Program-made: the position numbers and the translations under genes | Shown here: piece by piece, positions 8,029-16,957 of the stretch | Layout: each line of letters begins with the position of its first letter | How positions within the stretch are numbered: position 1 is the stretch's first letter | NCBI GenBank assembly: GCA_030704425.1 | Contig: JAPDHM010000001.1 | Coordinates: forward strand, 124,001 to 188,000 | Source: Rhodobacteraceae bacterium IMCC1909 | Lineage (GTDB): Bacteria > Pseudomonadota > Alphaproteobacteria > Rhodobacterales > Rhodobacteraceae | Reading direction: 5' to 3' | Length of the DNA: 64,000 nucleotides | The notes under the pieces: generated by a model | What the model was told of the DNA's origin: nothing | Seen by the model: only the letters and a program-made list of their open reading frames with translations | Databases searched by the model: none

Positions 8029-9000
8029 ATGAAACTATCAAAGAGAAATTTTCTTGGATTAACATTGGGAACTGCGTTAGCAGCGCTGCCGTTGATCGCA
8101 CTGGCCGATGGCTGGCAGCCCAAGCGGCCAATCGATTTCACGATTATGGCTGGAGCCGGTGGTGGTGCCGACCAGATTGCACGCTTCGTTCAATCCGTTG
8201 TTGATGCGAATGACATGACAAACCGTCCCTTAGTCCCAACAAACCGTGGCGGTGGCTCTGGCGCGGAAGCACTCTTGCATTTGAAAGATGCGCGCGACGC
8301 AGATCATACGATCATGGTTACGCTTAACTCATTCTACACGACACCGATCCGTCAAGAAGCATTGGGCGTTAATATTGAAACCTTCACGCCCTTGACGATG
8401 ATGGGGGTAGATCCGTTTGTTCTTTGGGTTCACAAAGATTCAGGCATTACCACGTTTGAGCAATATGTCGAAAAAGTTAAATCCATGAACGGCGAATATG
8501 TAATGGGTGGCACTGGTGCGGGTCAGGAAGATTCAATCGTCATCGCCTACATGTCTGGCGCATACGGGCTTGATATAAAATATATTCCTTATGACGGCGG
8601 TGGTGCAGTTGCAAAGGATTTGGCCGGTCAACAAATCATGGCAACCGTTAATAACCCTGCAGAAGCAAAGGGTTTTTACGAAGCGGGCCAGTTTGTTCCA
8701 CTGCTGGCCTTCTCTGACGAGCGTATGGGTGCCTATCCTAACGTTCCGACGATGAAGGAAAAAGGTCATGATTTTTCCTATTACAACCAGCGGGCAATCG
8801 TTGGCGCGCCAGGCATGTCGGACGAAGCGGCAGCTTATTATCGTGACATCTTTGGCAAAGTCTATGAGAGTGATGAGTGGCAGGGTTATTTGAAATCTGA
8901 AAGCCTCTCGCCATTGCCGATGGATGAGGCTACGACCCGCAAATACTGGGCGACGCAGGTCGAGAACCACCGTCAGCTTCTTTCTGAAATTGAGAATTAA
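8029..9000 (+). CDS. tctC: tripartite tricarboxylate transporter, periplasmic substrate-binding protein
   Basis: A 323-residue Bug/TctC family receptor. Residues 1-27 are a signal peptide (MKLSKRNFLGLTLGTALAAL...ALA). The mature part starts DGWQPKRPIDFTIMAGAGGGADQIAR, the usual first lobe with its glycine-rich ligand loop, and has the conserved PYDGGGAVAKDLAG segment near residue 185. It would deliver a carboxylate to the membrane subunits encoded by the next two genes. GGGAGGAAAAAGG precedes the start. Ligand unknown. Confidence 0.9.
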   Translation: MKLSKRNFLGLTLGTALAALPLIALADGWQPKRPIDFTIMAGAGGGADQIARFVQSVVDANDMTNRPLVPTNRGGGSGAEALLHLKDARDADHTIMVTLNSFYTTPIRQEALGVNIETFTPLTMMGVDPFVLWVHKDSGITTFEQYVEKVKSMNGEYVMGGTGAGQEDSIVIAYMSGAYGLDIKYIPYDGGGAVAKDLAGQQIMATVNNPAEAKGFYEAGQFVPLLAFSDERMGAYPNVPTMKEKGHDFSYYNQRAIVGAPGMSDEAAAYYRDIFGKVYESDEWQGYLKSESLSPLPMDEATTRKYWATQVENHRQLLSEIEN

Positions 9001-9026
9001 GCGGGACCTGTGGAAGGAGAGCAAAA

Positions 9027-9530
9027 ATGCGACAAGGCGAAATTTCACTTGTAGGGGTTCTTGCTCTCTTTTCTATCTATCTAATGTGGAAGAGCGCAGA
9101 ACTGCCTATTGGATACATTCCTGGGCAAGGGCCGGGTGGCGGTTTTTGGCCTTTCTGGCTGTCTCTTGGAATGTTGTTAAGTTGCGTTAGAATAGCATGG
9201 AATTGGAGCCGTGGTAAAAGTCCAGCTTCCGCCTCTGACCAACCGCTTATGGACGCGTTTGGTTGGCGTACAGTCATGCTTGTAGGGGGGGGGGTAGTCG
9301 GTTTCGTCGCTCTGGTTCCAATTGTGTCGATGTATGGCGCCGTTTGTCTCTTTATGCTCTATTATTTACGCTTCCTCGGTAGGCATTCGTGGCCACTAAC
9401 ACTCGGATTAGCGCTGATGCTGCCTTTCGCTCTTTTTTTCTTTTTTGAAGGGGCAATGCAGATATCGATGCCACAAGGCCTACCTTTCACACAGCCATTC
9501 TTCGACTTGATGTACGACATCATCTACTGA
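9027..9530 (+). CDS. tctB: tripartite tricarboxylate transporter, small membrane subunit
   Basis: A 167-residue TctB-like protein with four hydrophobic segments (about 8-24, 38-54, 84-106 and 118-140). The GYIPGQGPGGGFWPFWLSLGM segment after the first helix is the usual short loop of this family. It lies between the receptor and the large permease and is needed for assembly of the TTT transporter. GGAAGGAGAGC precedes the start. Confidence 0.85.
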   Translation: MRQGEISLVGVLALFSIYLMWKSAELPIGYIPGQGPGGGFWPFWLSLGMLLSCVRIAWNWSRGKSPASASDQPLMDAFGWRTVMLVGGGVVGFVALVPIVSMYGAVCLFMLYYLRFLGRHSWPLTLGLALMLPFALFFFFEGAMQISMPQGLPFTQPFFDLMYDIIY

Positions 9531-9554
9531 CGCAGCCCTGCTAAAAGGACTATT

Positions 9555-11060
9555 ATGGAAGTATTCTCATTTCTTGCCGACGGCATATTTCTTGCGCTAC
9601 AACCGGTCAATCTAGCTTTAATCCTGATTGGCGTGACCGTTGGTTTGTTCATAGGTGCAATGCCGGGATTGGGATCCGTAAATGGCGTGGCGATTTTGCT
9701 ACCTATTACGTTTTTGGTGCCGCCTGCCTCGGCCATTATTTTCCTCGCGGCGATCTATTATGGAGCCATGTATGGCGGCGCGATATCGTCAGTAACACTT
9801 GGTATCCCCGGAGCTTCAACGGCGGTGGCGACAACGTTTGATGGCCGGCCATTAGCGTTGCAGGGCAGAGCTAGTCTGGCCTTGGTTACCGCAGCCCTAG
9901 CGTCTTTTGTTGGTGGCACAGTCGCTACGGTTTTTTTCACTCTGTTTGCGCCGCTTCTTGCATCTGTTGCTCTAAATTTTGGGCCACCCGAAATCTTTGC
10001 ACTGATGTTGTTGGCTTTTGCCACGTTCGTTGGTCTCGGAGGGGACGATATCCCTAAAACCATCTTTTCTATATGTTTTGGTCTCGTACTTGCGACTGTT
10101 GGATTTGACACCATCTCAGGTGCACCGCGACTTGTATTATTTGATATCCAAGGATTTATCCGCGGAATTGGCTTTATCGTTTTGGCCATCGGTGTCTATG
10201 GCATCGGTGAAATGCTTTGGACGATTGAGCAAACACGTGGTGAGATCACGACAACAAACCCGAAGATGACAGCAAAAGGCCTTGCCTCCGATGCGAAAGA
10301 GGCAGTTCAGCGAGGCTGGAAGGGAACTTGGATTGGGTCCATTCTTGGTTTTTTTGTTGGTGTCTTGCCAGCTGCTGGCGCGACGCCCGGATCGCTAATG
10401 TCTTATGGCGTGGCAAAGATCATCTCGAAGACCCCGCATGAATATGGGAACGGATCGCCAGATGGCGTTGCGGCACCAGAGGCGGCGAATAACTCCGCAT
10501 CTACCGGCGCGATGTTGCCAATGTTGACGCTTGGTATTCCAGGATCCCCAACAACCGCGATCCTTTTGGGCGGTATGGTGATTTGGGGGCTTACACCGGG
10601 ACCACGACTGTTTCTGGATGAGAGTGAATTTGTCTGGGGTTTGATTGGGTCTTTTTATGTCTCAAACGTTGCAGCAGTTTTGATCAACCTCGCATTTATC
10701 CCGCTGTTTGTATGGATGCTGCGCATGCCATTCACAATTCTGGCACCTTTGATCTTCGTTCTGTCTATCATCGGTGGTTTCGCCGCTTCTCGGAGCATGC
10801 ATGACCTATGGATGATTGTGATCTTCGGTCTTGGAGCTTTCTTCTTGCGCAAATTTGACTACCCGCTTGCACCTGCGGTCCTGGCGATTGTCCTTGGCCC
10901 GATTGCTGAACCGACATTGCGACAGTCATTGCTTCTATCATCTGGTGATCCTAGCATTTTCTTTATTAGACCAATCGCAGGTCCAATAACTGTTATCGCA
11001 ATCATCTTGATCCTCTTGCCGGCATTGAAGCTGTTGCGCCGCAATGGTCGGGTTTCCTAA
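9555..11060 (+). CDS. tctA: tripartite tricarboxylate transporter, large permease subunit
   Basis: A 501-residue polytopic membrane protein of the TctA family (about 11-12 helices), the transport channel of the TTT system. Family signatures are GAMPGLGSVNGVAILLPITF near residue 35, YGAMYGGAISSVTLGIPGAS near 72-92, and FFVGVLPAAGATPGSLMSYG near 265. The two repeated glycine-rich loops form the substrate site in this family. It ends 69 bp before the ligase gene. Confidence 0.92.
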   Translation: MEVFSFLADGIFLALQPVNLALILIGVTVGLFIGAMPGLGSVNGVAILLPITFLVPPASAIIFLAAIYYGAMYGGAISSVTLGIPGASTAVATTFDGRPLALQGRASLALVTAALASFVGGTVATVFFTLFAPLLASVALNFGPPEIFALMLLAFATFVGLGGDDIPKTIFSICFGLVLATVGFDTISGAPRLVLFDIQGFIRGIGFIVLAIGVYGIGEMLWTIEQTRGEITTTNPKMTAKGLASDAKEAVQRGWKGTWIGSILGFFVGVLPAAGATPGSLMSYGVAKIISKTPHEYGNGSPDGVAAPEAANNSASTGAMLPMLTLGIPGSPTTAILLGGMVIWGLTPGPRLFLDESEFVWGLIGSFYVSNVAAVLINLAFIPLFVWMLRMPFTILAPLIFVLSIIGGFAASRSMHDLWMIVIFGLGAFFLRKFDYPLAPAVLAIVLGPIAEPTLRQSLLLSSGDPSIFFIRPIAGPITVIAIILILLPALKLLRRNGRVS

Positions 11061-11129
11061 AAGTCTAAAACGCCTTATGTTCGATAGCAGATTAGTAGCC
11101 GCAACTAATGAAATAATGAAAGATAAACT

Positions 11130-12641
11130 ATGGAAAGACTAGCAGAACTGATTCAGGACCATCCCGATACGGATAACGCAATTGGCGCACCGGGCCGGGA
11201 TTGGATGACCTATGGTGATCTAAGAATCCTAACTTTAACTGTTCGCCAGACTCTGCGCGCGGCTGGTATCGGAGCTCAAGATTGTGTTGCGATAGTGCTA
11301 CCCAATGGCCCAGAAATGGCAGCAGCTTTTGTAACAGTAGCGCAATCAGCCACAACGGCTCCGCTAAACCTGGCCTACAAGGAAGATGAATTTGCTTTCT
11401 ATCTTGAAGATTTGAAAGCAAAAGCGATTATAGTTGAAACGGATTACGATGGCCCTGCACGTAGAGTTGCGAAGCGTTTCGACATGATTGTGATCGAACT
11501 TACTGAAAATAATCCAGCGGGTAGCTTCACCCTGTCTACCACGGCAACAGGCAGCGCAGCTGATACTGTTCCAGAATCCGATGATGTTGCCCTTATTTTG
11601 CACACGTCTGGTACCACTTCACGACCAAAAATCGTCCCCCTTTTACAGTCAAACGTCGCAGCGTCTGCCGTCAACGTAAGGAATTCGCTTGCTTTAACAA
11701 AAGATGATTGTTGCTTGAACGTTATGCCACTTTTTCACATTCACGGCTTGATCGCAGCCGTTAGCGGATCGCTAGCAGCAGGGGCATCTATCAGCTGTGC
11801 TCCAGGTTTTGACGCGCTGAAGTTCTATAGCTGGTTAGAAGAGGTCGACCCAAGCTGGTATACAGCGGTTCCAACGATGCATCAGGCCATTTTAGCGCGT
11901 GCGCCGCGGAATGCTGCGATTATCGAGAACGCGCGCTTGCGCTTCTTGCGTTCGTCTTCATCCTCATTACCGGGTCCAGTTATGACCCAGCTGGCAGAAA
12001 CCTTTGGAGCGCCAGTGGTTGAAGCTTATGGGATGACAGAGGCCGCTCATCAGATGTGCTGTAATCCTATTGAACCGGGCCGTCAGAAACCTGGCGCAGT
12101 TGGTCTTCCGGCGGGTCCCGAAGTGCGCATTGCTCATGAGATTGAAAACCGCTTGATTAATGGTGTTGGGGAAATCTCCATATCTGGCCCGAATGTCACA
12201 CCTGGCTACGAAGCTAACCCTGAAGCGAACGAAAAGAATTTTTTCGAAGCAGAAGGTAAGCGTTGGTTCCGGACAGGCGATCAAGGCGAGTTTGATGAAG
12301 ATGGCTTTTTGTCTCTTACAGGTCGTCTAAAAGAGATCATTAACCGAGGTGGCGAAAAGATTAGCCCTTTGGAGGTTGATGGCATTCTCTCCGACCATCC
12401 AGCGGTTGGGCAATGTGTCACCTTTGCTGTTCCGCATGCTAAACTTGGCGAAGACGTAGGTGCTGCTGTTGTCTTGAAAGAGGGCCAAAGCGCAACAGAC
12501 CGCGAAATTCGCGATTTTGCAAGTCAACGGCTCGCTGCGTTTAAAGTTCCGCGTAAGATTCTGATTATCGATGAAATCCCGAAAGGCGCCACTGGCAAAC
12601 TGCAGCGGATCGGTCTTGCTGAGAAACTCGGTTTAGGCTGA
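11130..12641 (+). CDS. acyl-CoA synthetase, oxalate-CoA-ligase-like (AAE3/Pcs60 type)
   Basis: A 503-residue ANL-superfamily enzyme that activates a carboxylate through an acyl-adenylate and transfers it to CoA. The ATP loop reads HTSGTTSRPK (about 157-166), with SR in place of the more common G-x. This variant, with EAYGMTEAAHQM near 297 and the following KPGAVGLPAGPEV, is typical of oxalyl-CoA synthetases. The C-terminal catalytic lysine is in KGATGKLQR near 490. It follows the transporter, so the imported acid is a natural candidate substrate. Malonate or another small dicarboxylate cannot be ruled out. Confidence 0.85.
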   Translation: MERLAELIQDHPDTDNAIGAPGRDWMTYGDLRILTLTVRQTLRAAGIGAQDCVAIVLPNGPEMAAAFVTVAQSATTAPLNLAYKEDEFAFYLEDLKAKAIIVETDYDGPARRVAKRFDMIVIELTENNPAGSFTLSTTATGSAADTVPESDDVALILHTSGTTSRPKIVPLLQSNVAASAVNVRNSLALTKDDCCLNVMPLFHIHGLIAAVSGSLAAGASISCAPGFDALKFYSWLEEVDPSWYTAVPTMHQAILARAPRNAAIIENARLRFLRSSSSSLPGPVMTQLAETFGAPVVEAYGMTEAAHQMCCNPIEPGRQKPGAVGLPAGPEVRIAHEIENRLINGVGEISISGPNVTPGYEANPEANEKNFFEAEGKRWFRTGDQGEFDEDGFLSLTGRLKEIINRGGEKISPLEVDGILSDHPAVGQCVTFAVPHAKLGEDVGAAVVLKEGQSATDREIRDFASQRLAAFKVPRKILIIDEIPKGATGKLQRIGLAEKLGLG

Positions 12642-12651
12642 GGAGATTCCA

Positions 12652-13632
12652 ATGAGAATATGTGTTTTTGGGGCAGGAGCCATCGGCGGCTATATGGGCG
12701 TTAAGTTGGCAGAAGCTGGAGCTGATGTAAGCCTTGTGGCCCGTGGCCCGCATTTGGCTGCGATGAAATCCAATGGTTTGCGCTTGATCGAAGAAACCAG
12801 TGAGACGACTGTTAGCCCGATAGCATCTGATGATCCAGAAGAGCTTGGGGTTCAGGACTACATCATCGTGACGCTTAAAGCGCATTCTGTTCCTGGCGTC
12901 GTGCTAAAAATGGCTCCTCTTATTGGGCCAAACACCACCATTGTTTCTGGCGTAAACGGTGTGCCGTGGTGGTATTTCCATGGTGTTGGCGGCGTGCTTG
13001 AAGGCACACGGCTTGCCTCTGTTGATCCCGGCGATGCGCAGTGGAATGGCTTTGGTCCTGATAAGGTGCTGGGCTGTGTAGTCTATCCTGCTGCAGAAGT
13101 GGTTGAGCCAGGTGTGATTAAACACATCGAAGGCAATCGCTTTTCGCTTGGTGAGCCGGATGGATCGAAGTCCGATCGAGCGGTCGCTTTGTCCAAAGCA
13201 TTGATGTCGGCAGGGCTGAAAGCCCCTGTGCGTCCCAAATTACGTGACGAAATCTGGGTGAAGCTATGGGGAAACTTGTCGTTCAACCCAATATCTGCTC
13301 TCACGCACGCGACGCTTGATGTGCTTTGCACTGATCCGGGCACACGAGAGGTTGCGCGTGGGATGATGGTTGAAGCGCAAGAGATTGCGGAAAAGCTTGG
13401 TGTGAAATTTCCGATTGATGTGGAGCGACGCATTGACGGCGGCGCGGCCGTTGGCGCGCATCGAACTTCCATGTGGCAAGATTTGGATCAAGGTCGTCCC
13501 ATGGAAATAGATGCGCTGGTTAAGTCCGTGCAGGAGCTTGGAGTGTTAACGAAGACCGCAACACCCACCATAGATACGGTTTTGGCTTTGATACAGCTAA
13601 GGGCAAAAACTGCGGGTTTGTATCACCCATAA
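12652..13632 (+). CDS. 2-dehydropantoate 2-reductase family protein
   Basis: A 326-residue ApbA/PanE family NADP-dependent oxidoreductase. It has the N-terminal Rossmann motif VFGAGAIGGYMG (residues 4-15), the lysine of the VTLKAHS segment near 80, and the C-terminal helical domain with KLWGNLSFNPISALT, where N and K positions bind substrate. It starts 10 bp after the ligase and is co-transcribed. Lying in a catabolic block, it more likely reduces or oxidises a keto/hydroxy acid of that pathway than makes pantoate. Confidence 0.85.
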   Translation: MRICVFGAGAIGGYMGVKLAEAGADVSLVARGPHLAAMKSNGLRLIEETSETTVSPIASDDPEELGVQDYIIVTLKAHSVPGVVLKMAPLIGPNTTIVSGVNGVPWWYFHGVGGVLEGTRLASVDPGDAQWNGFGPDKVLGCVVYPAAEVVEPGVIKHIEGNRFSLGEPDGSKSDRAVALSKALMSAGLKAPVRPKLRDEIWVKLWGNLSFNPISALTHATLDVLCTDPGTREVARGMMVEAQEIAEKLGVKFPIDVERRIDGGAAVGAHRTSMWQDLDQGRPMEIDALVKSVQELGVLTKTATPTIDTVLALIQLRAKTAGLYHP

Positions 13633-13639
13633 CAAAGCG

Positions 13640-13863
13640 CGTTACGGGCAAGCGGCGCGCCTTTCCTCGCTCTTGATGATGACCGTGAGTGAGCGACGCA
13701 GGTGGTTGAAGCGGAAATACGAAGTGCGATACGTGAAGACTTTATCAACAGCGTCGTGCTTGGATGTGCGGGCACGGTGCATATCACAGGCAACCGTGGT
13801 GATATTTCGTTCAAGCTAATTGACGGCGTTCATGCATCGGTGTGTTTTGCACGAATGTTGTAA
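13640..13863 (+). pseudogene. C-terminal remnant of an Asp/Glu/hydantoin racemase family gene
   Basis: In one forward frame the DNA reads ALDDDRE, a TGA, then VEAEIRSAIREDFINSVVLGCAG...LIDGVHASVCFARML and TAA at 13861. The VVLGCAG segment holds the second catalytic cysteine of the Asp/Glu racemase superfamily, and the IDGV...A pattern near the end is also typical of the hydantoin racemase branch. The N-terminal two thirds are missing and there is an internal stop. It lies directly after the reductase, so it was probably part of the same catabolic unit. Confidence 0.6.
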
Positions 13864-13884
13864 TTCAAGAGGGGCGCTACCTTA

Positions 13885-14062
13885 CAGAAATGCGTCTGTG
13901 CGTCCGTTGCGCATGTACTTTCAGTAACTCTAAGTCAGCGTAAGTCCACCAAAGAAGTCTATAGAAAACTCATGCGCAACATGCGCACAGACGCAATCGT
14001 TAACCAATGGTCAACAACAAGAACACCAACAGCCCCTTTAGTCCCTTTTGTTAAATCCAAAG
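13885..14062 (+). repeat. 178-bp direct repeat with internal palindrome, copy 1
   Basis: This segment matches 25716-25893 in the same orientation. The first 168 bp differ at only one base, and the last 10 bp differ at a few. Within it, TGCGTCTGTGCG...GTTGCGCAT near 13890 is mirrored by ATGCGCAACATGCGCACAGACGCA near 13972-13995, giving arms of about 25 bp around a 57-bp centre. No ORF is convincing. The two copies flank the second catabolic cassette. Confidence 0.85.
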
Positions 14063-14096
14063 ATAACCAAAGGCACCCGGGGCCTTATTTGTTATC
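14062..14096. other. hairpin at the end of repeat copy 1
   Basis: GATAACCAAAGGC is followed by GCCTTATTTGTTATC around a CACCCGGG centre, giving a long imperfect stem. No run of T follows on either strand, so it is not a clear terminator. It is missing from repeat copy 2, where an IS6-like end begins instead. From 14097 to 14420 I see nothing coding. Confidence 0.45.
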
Positions 14097-14420
14097 CATG
14101 GGACCCTATTAGTCTCAGGCCACCACTGTGGCCACCAAAGGTGCCCTAGACAGACACAGGTGGCTGTAGTTAAGCTGTTGTTATCGCTTGTGTCGGTGTG
14201 TTGACTGATGCCTTTCTAAGGAACCAATGTCCGTGTGGGGGCACCATAATACATCGTAAATATATTATATATCAACGTGTTAAATATTGATAGAATTAGC
14301 CCCCCTTTCATCCCTCCTTTGGTTGACCATACCCGCTATATTTGCCACGCCCCCGCACGCCTGCGCATCGCTGCAAACATGTTTGGTTTGGTATGCGGTT
14401 ACGCGGCTATTTGCGTGTTG

Positions 14421-14626
14421 AGGCCGTAGTGGTCCACTGAAGGCGCCACAAGGGCTGGGTGTGGGTTTGGGTTGGACGTGTGGGGCTGCAGGAGCGCCAA
14501 TTCCACTCACGAGACAATTTCAAGCTCAATCTAACCGCCGCTCTGATTGAGTGGCCTCAATTCTTGAATGCATAGGTTCAGGCTGCGCTAGCAATCTGAT
14601 GCGAGTTCTCATTCGTCTGACAGTAC
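14421..14626 (+). mobile_element. IS6-like MITE, right-hand part only
   Basis: The segment from the GGTCCACTGAAGGCGCC junction to CATTCGTCTGACAGTAC closely follows the right half of the element at 6538-6880. This includes the transposase C-terminal remnant (SRDNFKLN...ALIEW) and the right inverted end. The left end and the transposase N-terminus are absent. It lies directly upstream of the aldehyde dehydrogenase. Confidence 0.65.
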
Positions 14627-14743
14627 TGAGCGGTCAATTGCTCGCGCTGTCAATTCTGAAATACTTGACTGTTAAAGCACATGCGTCATTGTGGAATCCA
14701 TAGCCCAGTGGGGCACAGGTTTACTCATGTGATGGACGGTGGA

Positions 14744-16216
14744 ATGAGCCAGAACGAGATCGATGATTTACGGGTTCGTCTCGTTTCACCTCCTAAAATG
14801 ATAATTGGTGGCACCAGTGTTAATGCTGTTTCCGAAGCCGTTTTGGATGTGGTTTCACCAATTGATGGCTCGCTTTTGGCAAAGTTACCAGATGCCTCAG
14901 AGGTGGATGTGGCGGATGCGGTCGAGGCTGCGCGCAGGGCGTTTGAAACTGGTTCTTGGGCGAAAATGGCTCTGGCTGCCCGAAAGAAAATCCTGCTGGA
15001 TTGGGCACAGTTGATTGATGATCACGCGCTTGAATTGGCCGTGTTAGGCGTGCGCGATAATGGCACTGAAATTTCCATGGCCATTAAGGCGGAGCCAATG
15101 TCCGCCGCAAATACAATCCGCTATTATGCTGAAGCCATCGATAAGATTTATGGTGAAGTCGCGCCAACCGATGCCTCTACATTGGCCATGATCCTAAAAG
15201 AACCCATTGGTGTCGTGGGTGCCATTGTGCCATGGAATTTCCCGCTAATGATATCCGCCTGGAAGATCGCGCCGGCGTTGGCGATGGGAAATAGTGTTGT
15301 CTTAAAGCCTTCTGAGATTGCCTCACTCTCTGCTCTGCGATTGGTGGAATTGGCGCATGAGGCTGGTCTGCCGGATGGTGTTTTAAATGTGGTGACCGGG
15401 CAAGGCGCTGTCGCAGGACAGGCGTTGGCAAGGTCCATGGATGTCGCTTCTTTGGTGTTTACCGGATCCGGCCGCGTTGGGCGACTGCTGTTAGAACATG
15501 CCGCACAGACCAATCTCAAGCGTGTCTATTTGGAGCTTGGCGGTAAATCGCCGCATGTGGTTTTTGAGGACACCGATGACTTAGAGACGGCGGCACAGGC
15601 CGTCGTCGCAGGAATTTTTCGAAATTCTGGACAAGTCTGCATCGCCGGCTCGCGGTTGCTGGTCCAAGACAGTATTCATGACACCTTCGTGGAGAAAATC
15701 ATTGCGATAACTCAGAAAATGCGGGTCGGAGACCCACTCAGTCTCGAAACACAAATCGGTGCGATGAGTTCGGAAGCACATTTAAATCGGGTTTTGCAGT
15801 CGCTCGAGTCTGTAAAGTCCATTGTCGCGGGTGGTGACAGAATTTTGACAGAAACCGGAGGCTATTACATGCGCCCGGCAATTGTCACCAACATGAGCCC
15901 CAAAGATCGGTTGGTGCAAGATGAGGTGTTTGGACCGGTCTTGACCGTCACGCGCTTTACTTCAGAAGAGAACGCCGTCGATTTGGCCAATGCGACGGAG
16001 CTCGGCCTGTCAGCCGGTGTCTGGACATCTCAGTTGAGCCGCGCACATCGGATGGTGTCAGCGCTGCGCGCCGGAGTGGTTCATGTGAATACATATGGCG
16101 GCGCCGACAACACAGTGCCTTTGGGGGGATATAAACAATCGGGAAATGGTCAGGACAAATCTCTGCATGCCTTAGATAAATACATGAACAAAAAAACGGC
16201 TTGGATTAAGCTATGA
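14744..16216 (+). CDS. aldehyde dehydrogenase (NAD(P)+)
   Basis: A 490-residue ALDH-superfamily enzyme oxidising an aldehyde to an acid. It has the cofactor segment PWNFPLMISAWKIAPALA near 145-162, the catalytic glutamate in ELGGKSP (about 264) and the catalytic cysteine in NSGQVCIAG (about 299). The start at 14744 (MSQNEIDD) is chosen; in-frame ATGs at 14732 and 14681 are possible. Its stop overlaps the ATG of the following TctB gene. In context it could oxidise an aldehyde released from an imported amine or from P450 action. Confidence 0.9.
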   Translation: MSQNEIDDLRVRLVSPPKMIIGGTSVNAVSEAVLDVVSPIDGSLLAKLPDASEVDVADAVEAARRAFETGSWAKMALAARKKILLDWAQLIDDHALELAVLGVRDNGTEISMAIKAEPMSAANTIRYYAEAIDKIYGEVAPTDASTLAMILKEPIGVVGAIVPWNFPLMISAWKIAPALAMGNSVVLKPSEIASLSALRLVELAHEAGLPDGVLNVVTGQGAVAGQALARSMDVASLVFTGSGRVGRLLLEHAAQTNLKRVYLELGGKSPHVVFEDTDDLETAAQAVVAGIFRNSGQVCIAGSRLLVQDSIHDTFVEKIIAITQKMRVGDPLSLETQIGAMSSEAHLNRVLQSLESVKSIVAGGDRILTETGGYYMRPAIVTNMSPKDRLVQDEVFGPVLTVTRFTSEENAVDLANATELGLSAGVWTSQLSRAHRMVSALRAGVVHVNTYGGADNTVPLGGYKQSGNGQDKSLHALDKYMNKKTAWIKL

Positions 16217-16947
16217 GGGCGCCAGTAGATAAAAATAACGATCTGCTTTTGTTTACAGAGGGGCTGCCATGCACGCAAGCTGAACAATTTTGCAGTGAGT
16301 GCCCGCCAGACAAAAAAACCAAGGTAGAAGACCTGTTCCAATTCTCGCGGGGACGTGGAGATGTGCATATCTCCATCATTGCAGCCTGTCTTGCCCTGTT
16401 CTTTTTCGCAATGTTTTTCACCCAGACCGGCTGGGATAATCGAAAGCTGCCCGATGGCTTTGCCAGTTACCTTGCGCATCAATTTGGGTTGATAGATATG
16501 GACGGCAAAGTCACAAGGTTCGGCCGTATTCTCAAACAATCTTGGGTTGCGCCTATGTTCTGCCTGACGGTCCTGGTGCCAACGGCGCTTTGGAACTTGC
16601 GTGCCTCTTTGAAAGAGCATCTTTGGCGCAAAAGGTTTTTGCTTCCAACCAAAGCCAGTTTTGAGGTTGTTAAATACATCGAGGCGTTTGAGTTTGTCAT
16701 CTATTTCATTGCCTATACAATGCTCGTTCCAATCTTTGGGTATTTACTTGCAACGGTGTTCCTAGGCGTATTTTTGCCATGGCGCCTTGGCTACCGTGGC
16801 CGGCTGTGGTTGCTGCGCAGCTTTACCTGCAGCGTTGCAGTGGTGATCGTGTTTCGCACATTGCTCCAGATTAAAACACCCGTATCAATTTGGCTTTATG
16901 ATCTGATGCCGGCACCCCTACGGGGCTTCTTGTTGACGTATTTTTAG
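16213..16947 (+). CDS. TTT transporter small membrane subunit (TctB-like) with extended N-terminus
   Basis: A 244-residue protein longer than a usual TctB (about 150-170). Residues 1-55 are soluble and contain three cysteines (PCTQAEQFCSECPP), then come four hydrophobic segments (about 58-74, 115-130, 155-185 and 200-218). Its place before a TctA homolog and its ATGA overlap with the aldehyde dehydrogenase identify it as the small subunit. The cysteine-containing N-terminal extension is unusual and may be regulatory or metal-binding. Confidence 0.75.
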   Translation: MRAPVDKNNDLLLFTEGLPCTQAEQFCSECPPDKKTKVEDLFQFSRGRGDVHISIIAACLALFFFAMFFTQTGWDNRKLPDGFASYLAHQFGLIDMDGKVTRFGRILKQSWVAPMFCLTVLVPTALWNLRASLKEHLWRKRFLLPTKASFEVVKYIEAFEFVIYFIAYTMLVPIFGYLLATVFLGVFLPWRLGYRGRLWLLRSFTCSVAVVIVFRTLLQIKTPVSIWLYDLMPAPLRGFLLTYF

Positions 16948-16957
16948 GACCAAGCGC

